DNA from: Helianthus annuus
Taxonomy: Eukaryota > Streptophyta > Magnoliopsida > Asterales > Asteraceae
Direction of reading: 5' to 3'
DNA: 64,000 nt
Assembly: GCF_002127325.2 (NCBI RefSeq)
Contig: NC_035433.2
Span: forward strand, 16,480,611 to 16,544,610
Shown here: positions 1-11,504 of the stretch, piece after piece
Layout: every line of letters begins with the position of its first letter
How positions within the stretch are numbered: the stretch's first letter is position 1
Notes under the pieces: generated by a model
What the model saw: only the letters and a program-made list of their open reading frames with translations
Told to the model about the DNA's origin: nothing
Database searches by the model: none
Program-made: the position numbers and the translations under genes

Positions 1-84
1 TTGAGCCACCACAACATCTTGACAAGTGTACCCTTAAGATCGTGGCACGATATTCAAGAAACGATCCTAACGGCTTTACTTTTC

Positions 85-93
85 CTATAAATA
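85..93 (+). promoter_or_regulatory. TATA box of element A LTR
   Basis: CTATAAATA followed by a C run; the same box is at 36837-36845 in the 3' LTR. It lies about 1.07 kb into the LTR, so most of the 3.8-kb LTR, including the tandem arrays, is expected to be transcribed as R-U5. The transcription start is inferred, not seen. Confidence 0.6.
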
Positions 94-1105
94 CCCCCCC
101 TGGTTAAAACCCACAAAAATCTGATCAAAAGCTCTAAGTTGGAACCTTTGTTTCATACCTGAGCCATTTTGATCTAGATTAGCATTCGGGGACCCTTCGT
201 AAGTGTTCTTTCGTTCTTTTATTCGCTTTTCGAGTTCGAAAGTCAAAGTTTTGTTTGACTTTCTGTGTGACCAACCTATGGTCAACACAAAGTTCATCAC
301 GTGAGCGTGATCACAAAGGTTATAGTCCGTAGCGACTATACCTACTGATTACCACGTTATCTAGGCTCAGTGACGAGTCGTACTTTCGGCCAAAATGCGC
401 ATTCTTGTGTATTTTGTAACCAAACTACTCGTGAGCATCAAAGCCGTTTGTTTTGATGCCAAACCTGTTCTAAACTTAGTTAAGCATGTTCTAACATGCT
501 TAGCTCGTCACTTTTAGTATAGTGCTTATATAGGGTCGTAAGGTAAGCGATCTAAACCATTGCTTATACTTTCGAACCCGACCCATTTGGTCGATCATTA
601 GGATCCGACCAAACACATTAGGTGACCTAGCTGTAACCTTCCGAGGTTATACCTTGTGGTCACGATGTTAGGCGTTCCAAACGCGTTCTACGCGAACGAC
701 GCATTAAGGTAGCATAAGCTACCTAAATGGGTCGTAATGGGCCGCAAGCACTTAGGTTAGGTTTCATTTTAGTATGTAGGCTTTGTTAAACCATATTTCA
801 CGAGTCTCCATACTCGTTTGGTTTACGAACCCGCATACTATCCGATCCTTCCGATTTTGGTCCGGTATATTAATATAGCTACCTATTAGGTGTCGTTTGA
901 TATCCCGTGATCTCTAGCATTGTGTGATTATTACACAAGGAATTCAAAGCAATCTCAGGTGAGTACATTGAACCCCATCTTTTACTGTTTTCCAAACTAT
1001 TTTGGGGTGAAACACATGTGCCTACTTGTTACTTTCATGCTTTCCATGTTTTCACATCATATACCTGCTATGTTCATTAGTACATTATAGTACATGTTTT
1101 CATTA

Positions 1106-1324
1106 CATTTCATGCTATGTATGCCCATTGTGTGCGTACTTAGTACATTGCTTTACATTACATTTCATGCTATGTATGCCATTGTGTGCGTACTTAGTAC
1201 ATTGTTTTACATTACATTTCATGCTATGTATGCCCATTGTGTGCGTACTTAGTACATTTTTTCACATTGCATTTCATGCTATTTATGCCCATTGTGTGCA
1301 TACTTAGTACAATTATTTACATCA
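1106..1324 (+). repeat. 54/55-bp tandem repeat in A 5' LTR, four copies
   Basis: Copies begin at 1106, 1161, 1215 and 1270 with CATTTCATGCTAT and contain GCCCATTGTGTGCGTACTTA. The equivalent array in the 3' LTR has five copies, from 46380. Confidence 0.9.
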
Positions 1325-1486
1325 CATGCCTTCATTTTGGTATAACATTTGGTTTGTTTAACATGGAACAATACATTCATTAACATTAGCTACGCCATTA
1401 GTTAGTAGGTAGTGGTACCATAGGAATTGACAACTCCCGTTTCTGAAATCCTGGGTTTGTTTGGATTGGAAGGAATGACCGAATTC

Positions 1487-2042
1487 GATATACATAACTT
1501 AGATAAACCTTTAATTTGTTTAAGGGTTTATCGCCACAGTCTCAAGGCTTGGATGTATGCATTTTCACAATACCGCATAAATGTTTATATCATTAGAGCA
1601 TGCATTGTTCCACAAAACATAACGTTTATTTAAACCATGTTTTACTTCAACACCTTGTTTTGTGCATTTTACATATGGTTTAGTTGATACATCTCACTTA
1701 CCATACAAGATATATTTTGGGTACACATTAGATGATCTACATTGAACATAAACATTTTGACATTGATATACATAACTTAGATAAACCTTTAATTTGTTTA
1801 AGGGTTTATCGCCACAGTCTCAAGGCTTGGATGTATGCATTTTCACAATACCGCATAAATGTTTATATCAGTAGAGCATGCATTGTTCCACAAAACATAA
1901 CGTTGATTTAAACCATGTTTTACTTCAACACCTTGTTTTGTGCATTTTACATATGGTTTAGTTGATGCATCTCACTTACCATACAACATGTATTTTGGGT
2001 ACACATTACATGATATACATTGAACATAAACATTTTGACATT
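1487..2042 (+). repeat. 278-bp tandem duplication in A 5' LTR
   Basis: The segment beginning GATATACATAACTTAG at 1487 is repeated from 1765. The 3' LTR has this segment once (from 46822) and carries a different 211-bp duplication further on. Confidence 0.88.
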
Positions 2043-2704
2043 GATATACATACTTGGTGGTTTACATTGAACATAGACATTTCGATATGGTTTACACAAT
2101 AACACTTGACAATTGATTTTTACATGAACAATTTACATGGTGGTTGGTTTGGGTAAATGGTTGGAGTAACGTGGCATATGTAATATGATACAAACATGGT
2201 GGATACGCCGCTGGTACTTCCTATATATAATGCTTGTATAATATTACATATCGTAGCGTTATCTAAGTCATTTCAGTTTAGACACATTACATTTTACACA
2301 AATAACATACTCTTCACAAGACATTATTTTTACAAACAACTTATCTTATTCAACTCATTTTACTTGGTTACTCGTTTAACCTTACACTTATCTATACATA
2401 TCATCTGATATTATCGTTTTTCAAATGGTTTACAAAGCAAGACAAATTACAAGGTTCATGACTGACTGTTATTAAACATTTCTTTAAACTCAAGTCATGA
2501 ATCCCATTTTCACAAAACCTATGTATCTCACAGGCATTTTTATGCTGACGTACCTACTTTCACATGTGTTTTCAGGAGCTATCGTGTAGGATGACAATGG
2601 TGACACTAGGGCGGACCTGTGCCTTAGAGAATAAAAATGAAGATAGACTAGTTTTATTATGTTCTGAACTCTTTGTTTTCCTGTTTAAGACAATGTACTA
2701 CTCT

Positions 2705-2722
2705 TGTTTAATAAATAAAATG
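2705..2722 (+). terminator. Polyadenylation signals of A LTR
   Basis: Two overlapping AATAAA hexamers (TTTAATAAATAAAATG) about 110 bp before the LTR end; the same block is near 47736. Role inferred from position. Confidence 0.45.
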
Positions 2723-2827
2723 TAACTTTGATTTGCATGGTTATGAAACAATTAATTCTGTCCACAACACTCCCCGGCGTTTCTGCCGCGGTTGCACGTT
2801 ATACGCGGTCGGGGTGTGACAGAAGAG

Positions 2828-2846
2828 TTGGTATCAGAGCCAATGG
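2828..2846 (+). other. Primer-binding site of element A
   Basis: TTGGTATCAGAGCCAATGG, complementary to the 3' end of initiator tRNA-Met, six bases after the 5' LTR. It sets A's orientation as plus. Confidence 0.9.
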
Positions 2847-2886
2847 TTATAGGGAATTAGGTTATTAGTAATGCTTTGACCTAGAC

Positions 2887-2988
2887 TGTGACACCCCAGG
2901 AAAAACCAGTGAACGATTGAACTTACCTAGCTTCCTCAGTGAGTGCATACCAAATTTCGGGACGAAATTTCCAATTAGTTGGGGATAA
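2887..2988 (+). other. 102-bp 5' extension of the B LTR containing a superseded PPT
   Basis: This block, from TGTGACACCCC to GTTGGGGATAA, is inside the direct repeat in B (also at 8718-8819). In F the equivalent block (39457-39550, opposite strand) is internal sequence outside the LTR. B therefore begins its LTR one PPT further upstream than F. Confidence 0.8.
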
Positions 2989-3273
2989 TGTGACAACTCG
3001 AACCTTCGACTTACTTCGTGTAACGATACGTGTTAACGAGAACGCTATTAATTGAATGAATACATGATATGTTATGTGTTACACGGTTGTGTGATTTCGT
3101 GATTATATTGAGTGATTGAATGTTACATGTTACGTGATTTAATGTGATTGCATATGTTACTACTTGAACCGATTAGTGAAACATTTACAAGAACCCACTC
3201 GGTCCATATGGTTGGACTCGAGACCATGAGGTAGCCCAAGTGGGGAGTTTCGGCCCACTTCCCTTCACACGCA

Positions 3274-3279
3274 TATATA
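3274..3279 (+). promoter_or_regulatory. TATA box of element B LTR
   Basis: TATATA about 390 bp into the LTR (second copy near 9105), followed by a leader-like CA/CT-rich stretch. Its placement puts the downstream hairpin repeats in the transcribed part. Confidence 0.45.
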
Positions 3280-3852
3280 CACACATTACCTCTAGGGTTT
3301 TAGTTTTACAAACTTAGCAATCAAGAACACACACACACCAAACGCTCTCTCTCTCTCGATCGGAACCCAAGGCAGCCGACCCTCTCAAGTCTTGAAGTTT
3401 CTTGTAATCGGATCATCCCTCGTGCACACTCTAGAATCGGTTAGTGTTTATGGTTGGTTGTTTATACATGATGTTATATGAATTCATGTTTGATGATGTT
3501 TCTTGCATGATATTTGTGTGGTATGAATAAGAAGATTAAACATGATTGTTGTTAGTGATTTTGTGAACAGAATATTATATCGCATAGTGGTTCTTGCTAG
3601 CATATAAATTATTGTTACTGAATGAGTTCATGATGATGTCGGCATGATTACTATATGATCACTAGGGTGCTACGGTTGTAACTGTTAATTATTTTTGATG
3701 ATGGTTCTTGATAGTCATAATGGTATGAACATGTTGATGATAATATGAAACTGATGATAATGGCTGAATTGATTTGCTATTGGAATTGCCTAATTGTTTG
3801 CTGATATTACGGAGGGTTGTTACTAAGAATTATGGAAACTGTTACATGGGAT

Positions 3853-4062
3853 TGCGACTCGAAACCATAGTCTCGACTCGAGACCACAACAGCATTAGCC
3901 GGAACCATGGTTGCGAGTCCCGTTGCGACTCGTAACCGGACCATGATGAGCCGAGACCAGCCATTGCGACTCGCAACCTACTGTTGCGACTCGTAATCTT
4001 CTGAGGTGACTCGAGATCCCGGTTGCGACTCGTAATCTCTGTTGCGAGTCGAGACCATGCAC
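3853..4062 (+). repeat. Cluster of TTGCGACTCG motifs in B LTR
   Basis: About ten degenerate 10-bp motifs TTGCGACTCG or GACTCGAGACC, some in the inverted form TTGCGAGTC, spaced irregularly about 18-30 bp. Direct and inverted copies could pair with each other in RNA. The same cluster is at 9684-9893. No known family recognised. Confidence 0.7.
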
Positions 4063-4554
4063 GTGCACATGATTGGACTTACACACTGACACGAGCCCAG
4101 CTAATTGGGCCGGATAATTGGACTGTTTTCATATCTGCTATTGGACTGCGTAGAATGACTGGGCCGAGACCTTTATGTTGGACTCTTATAGTTTGGGCCG
4201 GGTATAGTTTGGGCTTAGACATTGGATCACACACGAATGTTAATGCTATGTTCTTATCTGCTTACGTGCATACGTGTTTGCCATGACTATACGTGCTATA
4301 TACGAACCTGACTTGCATAATAAACCATGATAGGACGTGGTTGATCAGTTACTTGCTACCTGTACTCTTTGTGTATCTGCCGAGCAACCCAAGGTGAGTT
4401 CACACAGCCAAGGCATGGGGTTCCCAGGGTGGGAATGGGATTGAATAAACTATACGTACATACTTAGTTAACAGAACATAATGATATGAGTCCTCAGGGT
4501 GAGGGTGGTGAATGATAAGATACGGCTAGACTAGTATACCAATTGAACTGATCT

Positions 4555-4741
4555 TCGCATACACGCCAGGGGTTGGCCGCGATATTATGACTGATCTTCG
4601 CACACATGCCTTGGAAAGGCCGCGAACTATAGATACTAAAACTTCGCACACATGCCAGGGTGGCCGCGATACAAATATACATAGTCTAGAATACTTGAGA
4701 ACTTTCCCCAATCTTCGCATACATGCCGAAATGGCCCGCGA
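4555..4741 (+). repeat. Four-unit hairpin array in B LTR
   Basis: Four units starting at 4555, 4598, 4644 and 4715. Each has arms TCGC...GCC and GGC...GCGA around variable loops (AGGGGTT, TTGGAAA, AGGGT, GAAAT). Arms are kept while loops and spacers vary. Repeated at 10386-10572 in the other LTR. Confidence 0.75.
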
Positions 4742-5130
4742 TACGAACCAATACTATACATGAACAATGAACGAACTAGTACGATGCATGATTAGATAAA
4801 CGAACGCAATGCTTGCTATACTACTCCATTACTGAACTTACTTTCTGTGAACTCGCTCAACTAGTTTGTTGATTATTTGCTGCATGCCTTGCAGGACCTT
4901 AGGTACATTATGGAGCTTGCACAGGGAGGAGCAGGTCGTTGTGGGCAAAGGGTCGTGAATGATATTTCAACACTTATGATAAATCATGCATGCTATTGTT
5001 TGGGTTACTTAAAATGCTTCCGCTATACTTAACTATATTACATGTTCAATATGATTGGTGGTTAGGATCCTGGTCATGTCACGCCTCCAAGCGGTGATAC
5101 TCCGCAGGTGGATTTTGGGGGTGTGACAGA

Positions 5131-5149
5131 TTGGTATCAGAGCCATTGG
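5131..5149 (+). other. Primer-binding site of element B
   Basis: TTGGTATCAGAGCCATTGG, two bases after the LTR end; tRNA-Met type. Confidence 0.92.
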
Positions 5150-5440
5150 TTATAGAGAACTAGGTTTTAATATGGGAAAACGTTTTTATTAAAACCAGAC
5201 TATAACCAGAACAGTGCTCTCAACGATCCACAACGACGCTTCGCTCCACGTGCAAGACTCGACATCCTAGGTAATAAGGTTTATGCTATTGCCTGTTTGC
5301 TAGAACTGCTTAGAACTTTGCTCGCATTACGTTTAGATACACATGACTTTGTTACATGAGAACACCTACGTGCTTACACTTCTCTGTCATCGCCCTACTC
5401 GCGACCCACTCTCATTTACGTTACTCTTACTATGAAGATC

Positions 5441-6724
5441 ATGTCTGGAAGGATTAACATGACTCAAGCCCAGCTAGAGGCTCTCGTTCAAGCTCAAGTT
5501 GCTGCGGCACTTGCAGCTGCTCAAGCAGGTAGTATACCCTGTAGTCATAACTTACACTAGGATCTTTAGATCCTACGTTCCTAAGCTAGCCCTTGTATTT
5601 AAACTTTGCCCTATTCATACACAATAGGTCAACCAGCGCAGCAAGTTTGCACCTTTAAGAACTTCATGGACTGTCGTCCAAACTCTTTCAGCAGCACAGA
5701 AGGAGCGGTTGGACTCCTCCACTGGTTCGAGAAGCTAGAATCAGTATTCGAGATGTGCGAGTGCCCTGAGGCTCGCAAGGTCAAGTTTGCCACCGGCACC
5801 TTGGAGGGAATAGCACTAACTTGGTGGAACGCCCAAGTTCAAATCTTAGGGTTGGCAGCTGCTAACGCCACCCCATGGAACGATTTTAAGGAACTCATCA
5901 AGCGTGAGTATTGCACGCGTGAAGACATTCACAAGCTGGAAGACGAGCTGTATAATCTGAAAATGATTGGGTCAGAGATCGAAGCGTATACCAAACGGTC
6001 AAACGAGCTGGCCGTGCTATGTCCAACTATGGTGGACCCTCCCTACAAGCGCATTGAGTTGTATCTCAAGGGATTGGCGCCAGAGATTCAGAGCCACGTG
6101 ACGTCGGCTAACCTCGAAAACATTCAGGAAATTCAGCGCCTCGCTCATCGCATTACCGACCAGGCAGTGGATCAGAATAAACTGCCTAAGCGTGTCAACG
6201 CTACTGCTACAGTCACTCCAGCTGCTACTTCTGCTACACTCAGCGACAACAAACGGAAATGGGATGGGGATTCCGATCAGTCTCAAGCACAGCAGCGCAG
6301 AACGAATGACTACCAGAATCCGAGTCAGCAATCATCTGGCAGTCAGGAGCAGGGTGGATACAGGGGAGTACACCCACTATGTAACAAGTGTAACAAGCAC
6401 CACAGTGGAAGGTGTCGCAAGGAACGTTGCCAGAGATGTTTCAAGATAGGGCACGAAGCCAAAGATTGCAGGAGCTCACGACCTGCAAACCAGAATCAGC
6501 AACTTCCACCACCAGTTCCTCAGAACCCACAGCAGCAGCAGCCACAGCGTGGAAATCGGGGATGTTTCCAGTGTGGGGCAGAAGGTCATTACAAGCGCGA
6601 TTGTCCACAGTTGAACCAGAATCTGAACAACAATAATAACCAGGGCAATGGGAGCAACAACAACAACAATGGCAACGAGGCAAGGGGTCGAGCTTTCATG
6701 CTAGGACAAGGAGACGCTGTTTGA
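5441..6724 (+). CDS. gag: Element B gag polyprotein (two exons, 394 aa predicted)
   Basis: Capsid-nucleocapsid protein forming the virus-like particle that packages retrotransposon RNA. Predicted as 5441-5528 joined to 5628-6724. An in-frame ATG nine bases upstream (5432) is an alternative start. After a short helical N-terminus come the retrotransposon-gag capsid region (NFMDCRP, LTWWNAQVQ, PTMVDPPYKRIE), a Q/S-rich linker, then three zinc-knuckle-like clusters: CNKCNKHHSGRC, CQRCFKIGHEAKDC and CFQCGAEGHYKRDC, with an N-rich tail. The 406-aa F gag aligns along its whole length but lacks the interrupting 99 nt. No stop or frameshift is seen in the spliced frame, unlike the decayed pol next to it, suggesting gag was kept under selection until very recently. 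Read unspliced, the N-terminal frame would end after about 39 codons. Confidence 0.85.
5529..5627 (+). other. Putative 99-nt GT-AG intron in B gag
   Basis: Donor CAG|GTAGTA and acceptor ACAATAG|GTC. Removing it restores the frame and gives the same Ala-Gly-Gln-Pro junction that F encodes continuously (F gag, minus strand, starting 43309). The stretch is T-rich near its 3' end and contains an in-frame stop. Confidence 0.75.
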
Positions 6725-6872
6725 ACTTATAACTCGTTTTGGGATTTCCTTTATTATGTTTCTGTTACTCGAACAAAGTTTGGTTTGAACATGAATCGTA
6801 CTGGGTTTTATGGATTATTTTAATTACTATACCTTATGTTTGCTTTGAAGGATGGTTTGATATTATTTGAAC
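6725..6872 (+). other. Non-coding spacer replacing protease and 5' RT in B
   Basis: About 150 bp, AT-rich, between the gag stop and the point where RT homology resumes. It shares recognisable blocks (GAACAAAGTTTGGTTTGAACAT, given here only as its position near 6773-6794) with the F spacer at 41941-42088, so the deletion or replacement is ancestral to both. Confidence 0.75.
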
Positions 6873-8704
6873 GCTCCTGCCGTATTTAAGGACCTTATGA
6901 ATAGGGTGTGCAGACCCTACCTAGACAAGTTCGTCATAGTATTCGTGAAGTCCACTTCTTAGGCCACGTAGTGAACAAGGATGGGATCCGTGTCGATCCA
7001 TCCAAGGTAGACTCAACCAGAAATCGGCCTACACCACGTACTACAGACGGTTTACGCAGGGATTTCTCGGAGATTGCTCAGCCACTTACGCTACTGACAC
7101 AGAAGGGTGTCACCTATTGCTGGGAGAGCCCCAGGAGACTGCTTTTCAGCGCGACAAGGTTATCGCTTTCGCTTCACGTCAACTTAAGATTCATGAACGC
7201 AACTACACGACGCACGATTTAGAGCTGGGAGCTGTTGTTTTTCGCGCTTAAGATATGGCGACACTACCTGTACGGTACCAGGTGCACGATTTACACCGAT
7301 CACCGGAGTCTCGAGCATATCCTTAGGCAGAAGGATTTGAACATGCGTCAATGACGATGGGTTGAACTACTTCGCGACTATGAATGCGCCATCAAGTACC
7401 ATCCAGGCAAGGCCAAAGTGGTGGCGGACGCCCTCAGTCGGAAGGACACTCTACCACAGCGCGTGGGAGCACTACAGCTTACGAGTCAGTCTAGCCTTCC
7501 AGCACAGATACGAACTGCTCAGATAGAAGCACAGAAGCCCGAAAACGTCAAGGCTGAATGCCTTACGCGGCTCACGACAACGATTAGGACAGAAGGCAGA
7601 CGGCGCCTACTGTGTAACGGGGCGTATTTGGGTCCCACTTTATGGCGGTCTACGCGAACTTGTGATGGATGAAGCTCACAAGTCTCACTACTCAGTACAT
7701 CCAGGGTCGGATAAAACGTATTACGACATCAGCACTATCTATTGGTGGCCTAGTATGAAGGCCCACATCGCTACGCACGTTGGAAAACGCTTGACCTGTG
7801 CAAGAGTCAAGGTTGAATACCAGAAACCAACGGGCCCACTTCAGCAGCTTAAGATACCTCAGTGGAAATGGGAAGAAATTTCCATGGATTTCGTTACAGG
7901 CCTACCTCGATCCCAGCATGGGAACGATACCATATGGGTGATCGTGGATCGACTCACCAAGTCTGCACACTTCCTACCGATTAAGGAAACGGACAAGTTC
8001 TCCACTCTCGCAGACATCTATCTTAAAGAAGATTGTTCGAGGCACGGGGTGCCCACGTCCATCATTTCGGATCGCGATGCACGATTCACGTCAGAACTTT
8101 GGCAAGCAATGCACAAACCATTCGACTCACGATTAAACATGAGCACAGTAGCATACAAGCCGCTCCATTCGAGGCATTGTACGGGCGTAAATGCCGGTCA
8201 CCTCTTTGTTGGGCAGAAGTGGGGGATAGTCAGATTACGGGTCCAGAGATTGTAATGGACGCCACGGAAAAAGATTGCACAGATACGACAACGCATGGCG
8301 GCAGCACGCGACCGTCAGAAAGCCTACGCGGACAAGCGTAGAAAGCCATTGGAATATCAGGTCGGGGACCATTCGGGATCATAGAACGTACAGGCAGGAT
8401 AGCCTATAGATTGAACCTACCAGCTGAACTCGGGGCAGTTCACAATGTCTTTCAGGTATCGAACTATCGACGAGCGGTTGCAGTTCGTCGGGAAACCAGT
8501 TGAAATCACGGACCAGGATGTGAAGGTCCTCAAACACAAGAGAATCCCTCTTGTTCGAGTTCGTTGGAACTCCAACGTGGCCCAGAGTACACCTGGGAAC
8601 GCGAAGACAGGATGACAGAAAAGTACCCCAGTTATTCGAAACAAATACAACCACTACTGAGGCTGAAGCTACTACTTCGGAATTTCGGGACGAAATTCCA
8701 GATC
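6873..8704 (+). pseudogene. pol: Element B pol remnant (3' RT, RNase H, integrase)
   Basis: Homology begins inside RT at the PAVF codons, so protease and the RT fingers and palm are absent. Just after DKFVIVF the frame jumps to the EVHFLGHVV motif, removing the FIDD catalytic pair. RNase H and connection sequences follow in shifted frames (7250-7440: YTDH-like, VVADALSRK). Integrase (about 7660-8255) keeps a partial HHCC finger (KRLTCARVK) and two catalytic aspartates ([14 protein letters not shown]). A deletion joins NMST to the YKPLHS/AAPFEAL region, losing the third catalytic residue (Glu of the QSERT motif). The C-terminal part is further shortened near 8360. It cannot encode a working enzyme. 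Confidence 0.88.
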
Positions 8705-8707
8705 AAC

Positions 8708-8717
8708 GGGGGGAGGA
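8708..8717 (+). other. Polypurine tract of element B
   Basis: GGGGGGAGGA directly before the 3' LTR start TGTGACACCCC; primes plus-strand DNA synthesis. Confidence 0.9.
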
Positions 8718-10959
8718 TGTGACACCCCAGGAAAAACCAGTGAACGATTGAACTTACCTAGCTTCCTCAGTGAGTGCATACCAAATTTCGGGACGAAATT
8801 TCCAATTAGTTGGGGATAATGTGACAACTCGAACCTTCGACTTACTTCGTGTAACGATACGTGTTAACGAGAACGCTATTAATTGAATGAATACATGATA
8901 TGTTATGTGTTACACGGTTGTGTGATTTCGTGATTATATTGAGTGATTGAATGTTACATGTTACGTGATTTAATGTGATTGCATATGTTACTACTTGAAC
9001 CGATTAGTGAAACATTTACAAGAACCCACTCGGTCCATATGGTTGGACTCGAGACCATGAGGTAGCCCAAGTGGGGAGTTTCGGCCCACTTCCCTTCACA
9101 CGCATATATACACACATTACCTCTAGGGTTTTAGTTTTACAAACTTAGCAATCAAGAACACACACACACCAAACGCTCTCTCTCTCTCGATCGGAACCCA
9201 AGGCAGCCGACCCTCTCAAGTCTTGAAGTTTCTTGTAATCGGATCATCCCTCGTGCACACTCTAGAATCGGTTAGTGTTTATGGTTGGTTGTTTATACAT
9301 GATGTTATATGAATTCATGTTTGATGATGTTTCTTGCATGATATTTGTGTGGTATGAATAAGAAGATTAAACATGATTGTTGTTAGTGATTTTGTGAACA
9401 GAATATTATATCGCATAGTGGTTCTTGCTAGCATATAAATTATTGTTACTGAATGAGTTCATGATGATGTCGGCATGATTACTATATGATCACTAGGGTG
9501 CTACGGTTGTAACTGTTAATTATTTTTGATGATGGTTCTTGATAGTCATAATGGTATGAACATGTTGATGATAATATGAAACTGATGATAATGGCTGAAT
9601 TGATTTGCTATTGGAATTGCCTAATTGTTTGCTGATATTACGGAGGGTTGTTACTAAGAATTATGGAAACTGTTACATGGGATTGCGACTCGAAACCATA
9701 GTCTCGACTCAAGACCACAACAGCATTAGCCGGAACCATGGTTGCGAGTCCCGTTGCGACTCGTAACCGGACCATGATGAGCCGAGACCAGCCATTGCGA
9801 CTCGCAACCTACTGTTGCGACTCGTAATCTTCTGAGGTGACTCGAGATCCCGGTTGCGACTCGTAATCTCTGTTGCGAGTCGAGACCATGCACGTGCACA
9901 TGATTGGACTTACACACTGACACGAGCCCAGCTAATTGGGCCGGATAATTGGACTGTTTTCATATCTGCTATTGGACTGCGTAGAATGACTGGGCCGAGA
10001 CCTTTATGTTGGACTCTTATAGTTTGGGCCGGGTATAGTTTGGGCTTAGACATTGGATCACACACGAATGTTAATGCTATGTTCTTATCTGCTTACGTGC
10101 ATACGTGTTTGCCATGACTATACGTGCTATATACGAACCTGACTTGCATAATAAACCATGATAGGACGTGGTTGATCAGTTACTTGCTACCTGTACTCTT
10201 TGTGTATCTGCCGAGCAACCCAAGGTGAGTTCACACAGCCAAGGCATGGGGTTCCCAGGGTGGGAATGGGATTGAATAAACTATACGTACATACTTAGTT
10301 AACAGAACATAATGATATGAGTCCTCAGGGTGAGGGTGGTGAATGATAAGATACGGCTAGACTAGTATACCAATTGAACTGATCTTCGCATACACGCCAG
10401 GGGTTGGCCGCGATATTATGACTGATCTTCGCACACATGCCTTGGAAAGGCCGCGAACTATAGATACTAAAACTTCGCACACATGCCAGGGTGGCCGCGA
10501 TACAAATATACATAGTCTAGAATACTTGAGAACTTTCCCCAATCTTCGCATACATGCCGAAATGGCCCGCGATACGAACCAATACTATACATGAACAATG
10601 AACGAACTAGTACGATGCATGATTAGATAAACGAACGCAATGCTTGCTATACTACTCCATTACTGAACTTACTTTCTGTGAACTCGCTCAACTAGTTTGT
10701 TGATTATTTGCTGCATGCCTTGCAGGACCTTAGGTACATTATGGAGCTTGCACAGGGAGGAGCAGGTCGTTGTGGGCAAAGGGTCGTGAATGATATTTCA
10801 ACACTTATGATAAATCATGCATGCTATTGTTTGGGTTACTTAAAATGCTTCCGCTATACTTAACTATATTACATGTTCAATATGATTGGTGGTTAGGATC
10901 CTGGTCATGTCACGCCTCCAAGCGGTGATACTCCGCAGGTGGATTTTGGGGGTGTGACA
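8718..10959 (+). repeat. Element B 3' LTR
   Basis: 2242 bp, same length as the 5' copy and nearly identical by eye. TATA near 9105, TTGCGACTCG cluster at 9684-9893, hairpin array at 10386-10572. Followed by the TSD copy TAGAC at 10960. Confidence 0.96.
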
Positions 10960-11504
10960 TAGACTATTACTTTCTAGGACCCTAACACAAGTTATCTTGT
11001 GTTTAGATTTTAAAACATGCACATCTCCTATCCTTAGGTGATAACCACAACGGGAACTTCGATTCCGAATCCGCTTTGAAAATTAATCATCTGTTCTAGG
11101 ATGATTGATTACTAGGTTTTGAACCCTCTGTTATATGGTTTTGAACCCCTTTGAATTTTCAAAATCTCGTCAAGGTTTTTGGGTTTTAATAGTGTGAACA
11201 TGTGTGAACTAGAAGAGTGAATGCCTGTACCCTGAGTTTTCTATCTAAGGCTAGAGTGTTCGTACAAATCCACATAATCGGACCAGTCACTCTTACCTGG
11301 GAACTCTTGGGGTGAATGTTCACTTATAGGCGAGCATGTCTTCGCAATGCATTATTATCAACCCATTTACTTTGATTAGACATTATGTGTCGCTTGCTTG
11401 CTTAGCGATGCATAACACCATCTTTGCTTTTGTTGATTTTGTTTCATCTCATTCTCTTCATCCAATCATCTCTCTCGTTTCCTTTCATGTTTTCCTCTTC
11501 TAGA
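10960..11504 (+). other. Element A leader (continues from 2847-2886)
   Basis: Untranslated leader between PBS and gag, no coding signal. The stretch 11140-11400 closely resembles 47870-48100 in fragment G, including TCTTACCTGGGAACTCTTGG, showing that A and G are related families. Confidence 0.8.

Larger units (their letters stand above)
1..2821 (+). repeat. Element A 5' LTR (left end truncated by the window)
   Basis: Matches the two halves of the 3' LTR (36753-37289 and 45801-47854) with scattered substitutions and different internal duplications. It ends in GTGTGACA at 2821, six bases before the tRNA-Met primer site. It contains a TATA box at 85, a 54/55-bp tandem array at 1106, a 278-bp duplication at 1487 and AATAAA-type polyadenylation signals near 2708. 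Short ORFs inside it come from repeat periodicity and have no visible domain. Confidence 0.93.
2887..5128 (+). repeat. Element B 5' LTR
   Basis: Starts TGTGACACCCC and ends GGTGTGACA; the same 2242-bp sequence recurs at 8718-10959. A second LTR-start-like TGTGACAACTCG occurs 102 bp in, at 2989, preceded by its own purine-rich tract (see the extension entry). Contains a TATA box, a cluster of TTGCGACTCG motifs and a four-unit hairpin array. Short ORFs here look like chance. Confidence 0.96.
2887..10959 (+). mobile_element. Element B: young non-autonomous Ty3/gypsy element with intact gag
   Basis: Bounded by identical-length LTRs (2242 bp each) and a perfect 5-bp target duplication TAGAC at 2882-2886 and 10960-10964. 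The LTRs looked nearly identical by eye (one mismatch noticed, near 3880 versus 9711), so insertion is recent. Internal order: PBS, gag with an intron, a non-coding spacer, decayed pol starting in mid-RT, PPT. Protease and the N-terminal half of RT are missing, and integrase has an internal deletion. It was probably mobilised by proteins from another element. It sits in the untranslated leader of A. Its closest relative here is F. Confidence 0.95.

Noticed and set aside
1026..1307. 93-codon ORF in A 5' LTR
   Set aside because: It reads through the 54/55-bp tandem array and is not conserved as an ORF in the 3' LTR.
3895..4286. Paired ORFs on both strands in the B LTR (also 9726-10117)
   Set aside because: Located in the LTR over TTGCGACTCG motifs; identical in both LTRs only because the LTRs are nearly identical.
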